DNA from: Saliniramus sp050485405
GTDB lineage: Bacteria > Pseudomonadota > Alphaproteobacteria > Rhizobiales > Beijerinckiaceae
Assembly: GCA_050485405.1 (NCBI GenBank)
Contig: JBJHBI010000003.1
Span: forward strand, 38,356-102,355
Length of the DNA: 64,000 nt
Direction: 5' to 3'
Shown here: positions 60,186 through 64,000 of the stretch, piece after piece
How the letters are laid out: every line of letters starts with the position of its first letter
Numbering within the stretch: the first letter of the stretch is position 1
Position numbers and translations under genes: made by a program
Notes under the pieces: generated by a model
Told to the model about the DNA's origin: nothing
The model's input: the letters and a program-made list of their open reading frames with translations, nothing else
Database searches by the model: none

Positions 60186-61805
60186 ATGAACGATAGCGTG
60201 AACCCCTCCACGGCGATCACCCTCGAGGCGCCGATGACCGGCGAAACGCCTGCCTTCACCGGGACGGCCGGAACGCGCCGCCACCTGTTCCAGGCACTGG
60301 TCGAGGCAAAATCCGCCTTCGGCGGCAAGACCGTCATCCTAGAAGACGCACAACGGCAGCCGCTGACCTATAGCCGCCTCGTGATCGGCGCGCGCGTCCT
60401 CGGGCGCAAGCTCGTCGCGGATACGCGCCCTGGCGAGCGCATCGGCCTGTTCCTGCCGAGCGTGCAGGCGACGGCGGTCGCCTTCTTCGGCCTGCACGCC
60501 TTCGCCCGCGTCCCGGCCATGCTGAACTTCACCGCCGGCCCGGCCAATCTGAAGGCTGCCTGCGAGATCGCGGCGATCACCACGATCGGCACCTCCCGCA
60601 AGTTCATCGACGAAGGCAAGCTCGACGACGTTCTCGATGCCATCGCGCAGGGGCGGCGCGTCATCTATCTCGAGGATGTGCGCGACAGCGTGACGAGCTT
60701 CGACAAGGCGCGCGGGGCTGCCGAGAGCCTCATCGCCGGCGCGCTGGCCCGAGGCACCGGTCTTTCGCCCGACGACGAGGGCGTGATCCTCTTCACCTCC
60801 GGCTCGGAGGGAAAGCCGAAGGCGGTCGTGCTCTCCCACGCCAACCTGCTCTCGAACGCCGCGCAGGTCATGCAGCATGCCGAGGGCGTGCTCAGCCGCG
60901 AGGATATCTTCTTCAATCCCCTGCCCGTCTTCCATTCCTTCGGTCTGACCGCGGGGTTGATCCTGCCGCTGATCCACGGCATCCGCGCCTTCCTCTATCC
61001 GAGCCCGCTGCATTACAAGCAGGTGCCCAAGCTGATCGAGAGCGCGAAGGCGACCTTCCTGCTCGCAACCGACACCTTCCTCCAGGGCTATGCCCGCGCC
61101 GCCGGTGATGTCGACATGTCGTCGATCCGCTACATCGTCGCTGGGGCCGAGCGCGTGCGCGAGGAGACGCAGCGGCTGTGGAAGCGCTACGATGCAATGA
61201 TTCTCGAAGGATACGGCGCGACGGAATGCGCCCCGGTCATCGCCTGCAACCTGCCGCAGAAGAGCCGCCAAGGCTCCGTCGGGCCGTTTCTGCCGGGCCT
61301 GCGCTGGAAGCTGACGCCGGTCGAGGGGATCAAGCGCGGCGGGCGGCTCTCGATCTCCGGCCCCAACGTCATGGCCGGCTATATCGATCCCGACGATCCA
61401 ACTCGCCTGATCCCTCCGGAAGGCGGCTGGCACGATACTGGCGACATCGTGCTGATCGATGACGGTTTCGTCACGATTCGCGGGCGCGCCAAGCGTTTCG
61501 CCAAGATCGGTGGCGAGATGATCTCCCTCGGCGCGGTCGAGAGCATGGTCCAGGAATTGTGGCCGGACGACACCCATGTCGTCGTCGCGCTCGCCGACGA
61601 GCGCAAGGGCGAGCAACTGATTCTCGTCACCGAGAAGGCGGATGCCGATCGCGATGCGATCGTCGAACACGGGCGTGAAAAAGGCTTTCCCGATCTGTGG
61701 CTGCCGCGCGCGGTGCTCGTGGCGCAAATTCCTGTTCTCGGATCGGGCAAGATCGATTATGCCGGAACCGAAGCGCTGGCGGCGAAGCTGCGCTCGATGA
61801 TGTAG
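60186..61805 (+). CDS. Aas-like acyl-ACP synthetase / AMP-binding enzyme
   Basis: This 539-residue adenylate-forming enzyme has the motif ILFTSGSEGKPKAVVLSHANL, where the Glu after Ser-Gly-Ser is typical of the acyl-ACP synthetase half of the bifunctional Aas protein. The catalytic Lys is in LGSGKIDY and the hinge GRAKRFAKIGGEMISL. It lacks the acyltransferase domain that Aas carries at its N-terminus. It may re-acylate ACP with free or recycled fatty acids. It lies 33 bp upstream of uppP on the same strand, which suggests a joint envelope role. Confidence 0.85.
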   Translation: MNDSVNPSTAITLEAPMTGETPAFTGTAGTRRHLFQALVEAKSAFGGKTVILEDAQRQPLTYSRLVIGARVLGRKLVADTRPGERIGLFLPSVQATAVAFFGLHAFARVPAMLNFTAGPANLKAACEIAAITTIGTSRKFIDEGKLDDVLDAIAQGRRVIYLEDVRDSVTSFDKARGAAESLIAGALARGTGLSPDDEGVILFTSGSEGKPKAVVLSHANLLSNAAQVMQHAEGVLSREDIFFNPLPVFHSFGLTAGLILPLIHGIRAFLYPSPLHYKQVPKLIESAKATFLLATDTFLQGYARAAGDVDMSSIRYIVAGAERVREETQRLWKRYDAMILEGYGATECAPVIACNLPQKSRQGSVGPFLPGLRWKLTPVEGIKRGGRLSISGPNVMAGYIDPDDPTRLIPPEGGWHDTGDIVLIDDGFVTIRGRAKRFAKIGGEMISLGAVESMVQELWPDDTHVVVALADERKGEQLILVTEKADADRDAIVEHGREKGFPDLWLPRAVLVAQIPVLGSGKIDYAGTEALAAKLRSMM

Positions 61806-61838
61806 GAGCGGGCGCGGGGCCGCCCGATCGGAGCCGGT

Positions 61839-62705
61839 ATGACCCTTTTCGAAGCGGCGCTTCTGGGCATCGTCCAGGGCGTATTCATGTTCGTGCCGGT
61901 CTCCTCGACCGCGCATCTCGTGCTCACCCAGCATTTCCTGATCGCGCAGGGCTCGCAGATGCCGCCGCCCGAAAGCGCGCAGATGATTCTCTTCGATCTC
62001 ATCGTGCATGTCGGGACGCTCGTCTCGATCGTCGTAGTCTTCCGCAAGACGCTGACGCAGTTCCTCGGCGGCTCGCTCGTCGCCGCGCGGGAAATGGCCC
62101 TCGAGCGTCGTGCCTCGCAGCAGGCGCGTTTCCTGATCTGGCTCTGGGCGATGGGGCTGCTCTCGGTCTTCGTCACCGGCGTGATGGGGCTCACCTTCCG
62201 CGACATGTTCGAGCGGGTCTTCGCCAATCCGGCAATCATCCCCGTCACGCTCGCCACGACGGGGGTGCTGCTCTGGCTCACCGACCGGCTGAAGCCGCGC
62301 CGCTACGGGCTCAAGGATCTCGGCATCGGCATGGCGCTGACCATCGGCTTCGCCCAGGGCCTCGCCCTGATTCCCGGCATCAGCCGCTCGGGCATGACCA
62401 TCATCGCGGCGTTGTTCGTCGGCCTCAAGCGCAAGCGCGCGGCGGAATATTCCTTCCTGATCGCCTTCCCCACCATCCTCGCAGCGACGGCCTTGCAGGG
62501 GCTGAAAGTGTATCGCGGTGACGAACCGGTGCAGATCGACTGGATGGCCACGAGCGTGGGCTTCGTCGTCTCGGCCGTCATCGGCATCATCGCCCTCAAG
62601 ATCGTGCTGTCGCTGCTCTATCGTGCGCGGCTGAAATACTTCTCCTTCTATCTCTGGGCCCTGGCCCTCCTCGTCGCCTTCGGCGTCGTGCAATGGGGCA
62701 AATGA
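61839..62705 (+). CDS. uppP: Undecaprenyl-diphosphatase UppP (BacA)
   Basis: This 288-residue membrane phosphatase recycles undecaprenyl diphosphate for peptidoglycan and other glycans. The conserved N-terminal EAALLGIVQGVFMFVPVSSTAHL and the catalytic GISRSGMT motif are present, with seven or eight hydrophobic segments. The family is also linked to bacitracin tolerance. The fatty-acid activation gene precedes it on the same strand. Confidence 0.95.
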   Translation: MTLFEAALLGIVQGVFMFVPVSSTAHLVLTQHFLIAQGSQMPPPESAQMILFDLIVHVGTLVSIVVVFRKTLTQFLGGSLVAAREMALERRASQQARFLIWLWAMGLLSVFVTGVMGLTFRDMFERVFANPAIIPVTLATTGVLLWLTDRLKPRRYGLKDLGIGMALTIGFAQGLALIPGISRSGMTIIAALFVGLKRKRAAEYSFLIAFPTILAATALQGLKVYRGDEPVQIDWMATSVGFVVSAVIGIIALKIVLSLLYRARLKYFSFYLWALALLVAFGVVQWGK

Positions 62706-62829
62706 GCGAACATAGGCGATAGCGGAGCGAAGCCCTTGTGCCTGTATCGGCAGGTGACCCGCGCGACATGACCCGGTTTCTTGGGTGAATCTGCGTGGGG
62801 GCGCCGGCGCCGTCACATTCGTCGCCCGC

Positions 62830-62857
62830 TTCACAATTCGCGGCAGCACCATATATA
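62830..62857 (+). promoter_or_regulatory. Candidate promoter of the exported-protein gene
   Basis: TTCACA (62830-62835), a 16-base spacer and TATATA (62852-62857) lie about 35 bp before the ATG. A self-complementary 12-mer GGCGCCGGCGCC (62800-62811) is just upstream and might terminate or attenuate uppP transcripts. Confidence 0.4.
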
Positions 62858-62892
62858 CGTTTGGGGGGCGCCGGGTTTCGAGGAGACGTGAC

Positions 62893-63444
62893 ATGCTCAC
62901 CCGACATACGACGCGCGCAAAAGCGCACCGGGATCATCAAAGCCGCAATACCGCAGCGTTGCTCACGATGGTGCTGGCGTTCTTCGCCAGCTTCGCGCTG
63001 TTTGCTCCGGATCAGGCGAAAGCGCAATCACGCAACACAGTGAGCGCCATCGAGGTCGATGTCAGCCAGTTGCGGGCGCGCGGCGTCGGCGTCTTCGCCG
63101 ATCTGCTCCATGACGCGCTGCGTGCGGAATTGCAGGCGCGCTATACGATAGCCGCCGATGCGCCGCGACTACAGGTGTCGTTGAACAGCTTCTTCCTGAA
63201 CTCGGACACCTCGATCGGAAGCGGCGGTGGTAGCGCGTTCGGGATGGATCGCCAGCCGCCTGTCGACAATCTCGGCGGCGAGGCGCGCCTGATCGGGCGA
63301 GACGGCCGGGTGATCGACAGCTACCGGCTCGTGGCGAACAATCCTTCGACCACGGCAAGGAATCGTCCGACTCCCCTGCGTGAGCAGCTGCGTGCGCGCG
63401 CGTTGGCCGAAGTCTTTGCGGGGTGGGTCGCGCGCCGTTACTGA
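62893..63444 (+). CDS. Exported protein of unknown function
   Basis: This 183-residue protein has a long N-terminal region with a hydrophobic core (ALLTMVLAFFASFALFAP) and a probable signal peptidase site near DQAKAQS. The mature part, RNTVSAIEVDVSQLRARGVGVFADLLHDALRAELQARY, is amphipathic and then becomes Gly/Ser-rich before a C-terminal helix. I recognise no family. GAGGAGA precedes ATG 62893. It is convergent with the Lrp gene, 8 bp apart. Confidence 0.7.
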   Translation: MLTRHTTRAKAHRDHQSRNTAALLTMVLAFFASFALFAPDQAKAQSRNTVSAIEVDVSQLRARGVGVFADLLHDALRAELQARYTIAADAPRLQVSLNSFFLNSDTSIGSGGGSAFGMDRQPPVDNLGGEARLIGRDGRVIDSYRLVANNPSTTARNRPTPLREQLRARALAEVFAGWVARRY

Positions 63445-63452
63445 CGCGCGGC

Positions 63453-63926
63453 TCAGCTTTCGATTTCGAGCGGCACCAGCGGTTCGTCCTTGACCTTGTC
63501 GAGGCTGAGCGCCGTGCGCACGTTGCGCACGTTCGGCAGGGCCGTGAGATCACCGACGAAGGCTTGGAACGCGGTCATGTTGGTGGCGACGCATTTGAGG
63601 ATGAAATCCACTTCGCCCGACAGCGTCCAGCACTCGCGCACTGTCGGCCAATCGGCGATTCGCCCCTGAAACGCCGCGAGATCCGCCTGAGTCTGGCTCG
63701 CGAGCTGCACCATGGCGAAGCAGATCACTTCGTAGCCGAGCAGTTGCGGGTCGAGCAGGGTGCGATAGCCCCTGATGATTCCCGCTTCCTCCAGCGCCCG
63801 CACGCGTCGCAGGCAGGGCGGAGCCGAGAGGCCGACGCGCCGCGCCAGTTCGACATTGGTGATGCTGCCGTCATTCTGCAATTCAGCCAGAATCTTGAGA
63901 TCGATCGCATCGAGGCGGTCGCGCAT
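63453..63926 (-). CDS. Lrp/AsnC-family transcriptional regulator
   Basis: This 157-residue protein has an N-terminal helix-turn-helix (LDAIDLKILAELQNDGSITNVELARRVGLSAPPCLRRVRALEEAGII) and the ligand-binding RAM domain. The domain contains VRECWTLSGEVDFILKCVATNM. Such regulators respond to amino acids and often control nearby transport or catabolic genes. Its promoter side faces the window edge (63927-64000, AT-rich around 63930-63985), so its likely divergent target is outside. Confidence 0.93.
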   Translation of the reverse strand: MRDRLDAIDLKILAELQNDGSITNVELARRVGLSAPPCLRRVRALEEAGIIRGYRTLLDPQLLGYEVICFAMVQLASQTQADLAAFQGRIADWPTVRECWTLSGEVDFILKCVATNMTAFQAFVGDLTALPNVRNVRTALSLDKVKDEPLVPLEIES

Positions 63927-64000
63927 GGAAACTCCGTCGTCTATAAACGCCCTTCGCGAGGACGCATTTACATAATCGCGTTAGCGCATGCACACAAGCC

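Overview
This is a GC-rich bacterial chromosome segment with densely packed genes and many ATGA or GTGA stop/start overlaps. It most likely comes from an alphaproteobacterium of the Hyphomicrobiales (Rhizobiales). The signs are: a TrcR/DUF1013 gene; a pgsA-moaD-moaE run; a MetX-MetW pair; AddAB in place of RecBCD; a def-fmt-truA run; a malic enzyme fused to a phosphotransacetylase-like domain; and a lexA gene preceded by the alphaproteobacterial SOS box GTTC-N7-GTTC. No rRNA, tRNA, CRISPR array or prophage was recognised.

Region 1 (18-6968, minus strand) is the most unusual part. A PrmC-like methyltransferase, a GNAT-like protein, a glutamine-hydrolysing asparagine synthetase, a stand-alone acyl carrier protein, an acyl-CoA/ACP ligase and an ammonia-dependent NAD synthetase lie in one direction with overlaps or short gaps. 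The only large internal gap holds an AT-rich stretch and two palindromes. This looks like an accessory pathway making an ACP-tethered, amidated or acylated small molecule. No product can be read from the sequence.

Region 2 (7094-27565) is mostly housekeeping: ligA, trcR, pgsA with moaDE (phospholipid and molybdopterin), an orphan methylcrotonyl-CoA carboxylase beta subunit tail to tail with an orphan methylmalonyl-CoA mutase small subunit, metXW, a lipoprotein, a DUF4168 protein with a perfect terminator, a divergent ECF sigma factor, trxA and addBA.

Region 3 (27800-32927) encodes malonate use (malonyl-CoA decarboxylase and malonyl-CoA synthetase). It is followed by a LysE-type exporter divergent from a MocR regulator, with repeated ATTGTC elements between them.

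Region 4 (33069-47394) contains a DUF1232 membrane protein, truA-fmt-def, maeB, an ABC-F ATPase, an aldo/keto reductase, a DUF2336 protein with a repetitive Lys/Gly tail, thpR, phhB, a short-chain prenyl synthase, an Smr-XRE gene pair and an adenosine-kinase-like gene ending in a strong terminator.

Region 5 (47556-53593) starts with a compact ParD-like antitoxin/zeta-type kinase pair that looks less GC-rich than its surroundings. An ABC-2 exporter and two amidohydrolases follow.

Region 6 (53762-63926) has prs and comEC, then a gene-poor scar with a truncated IS481-type transposase and a glutathione transferase. It continues with lexA and its SOS box, an Aas-type acyl-ACP synthetase, uppP, an exported protein and an Lrp/AsnC regulator.
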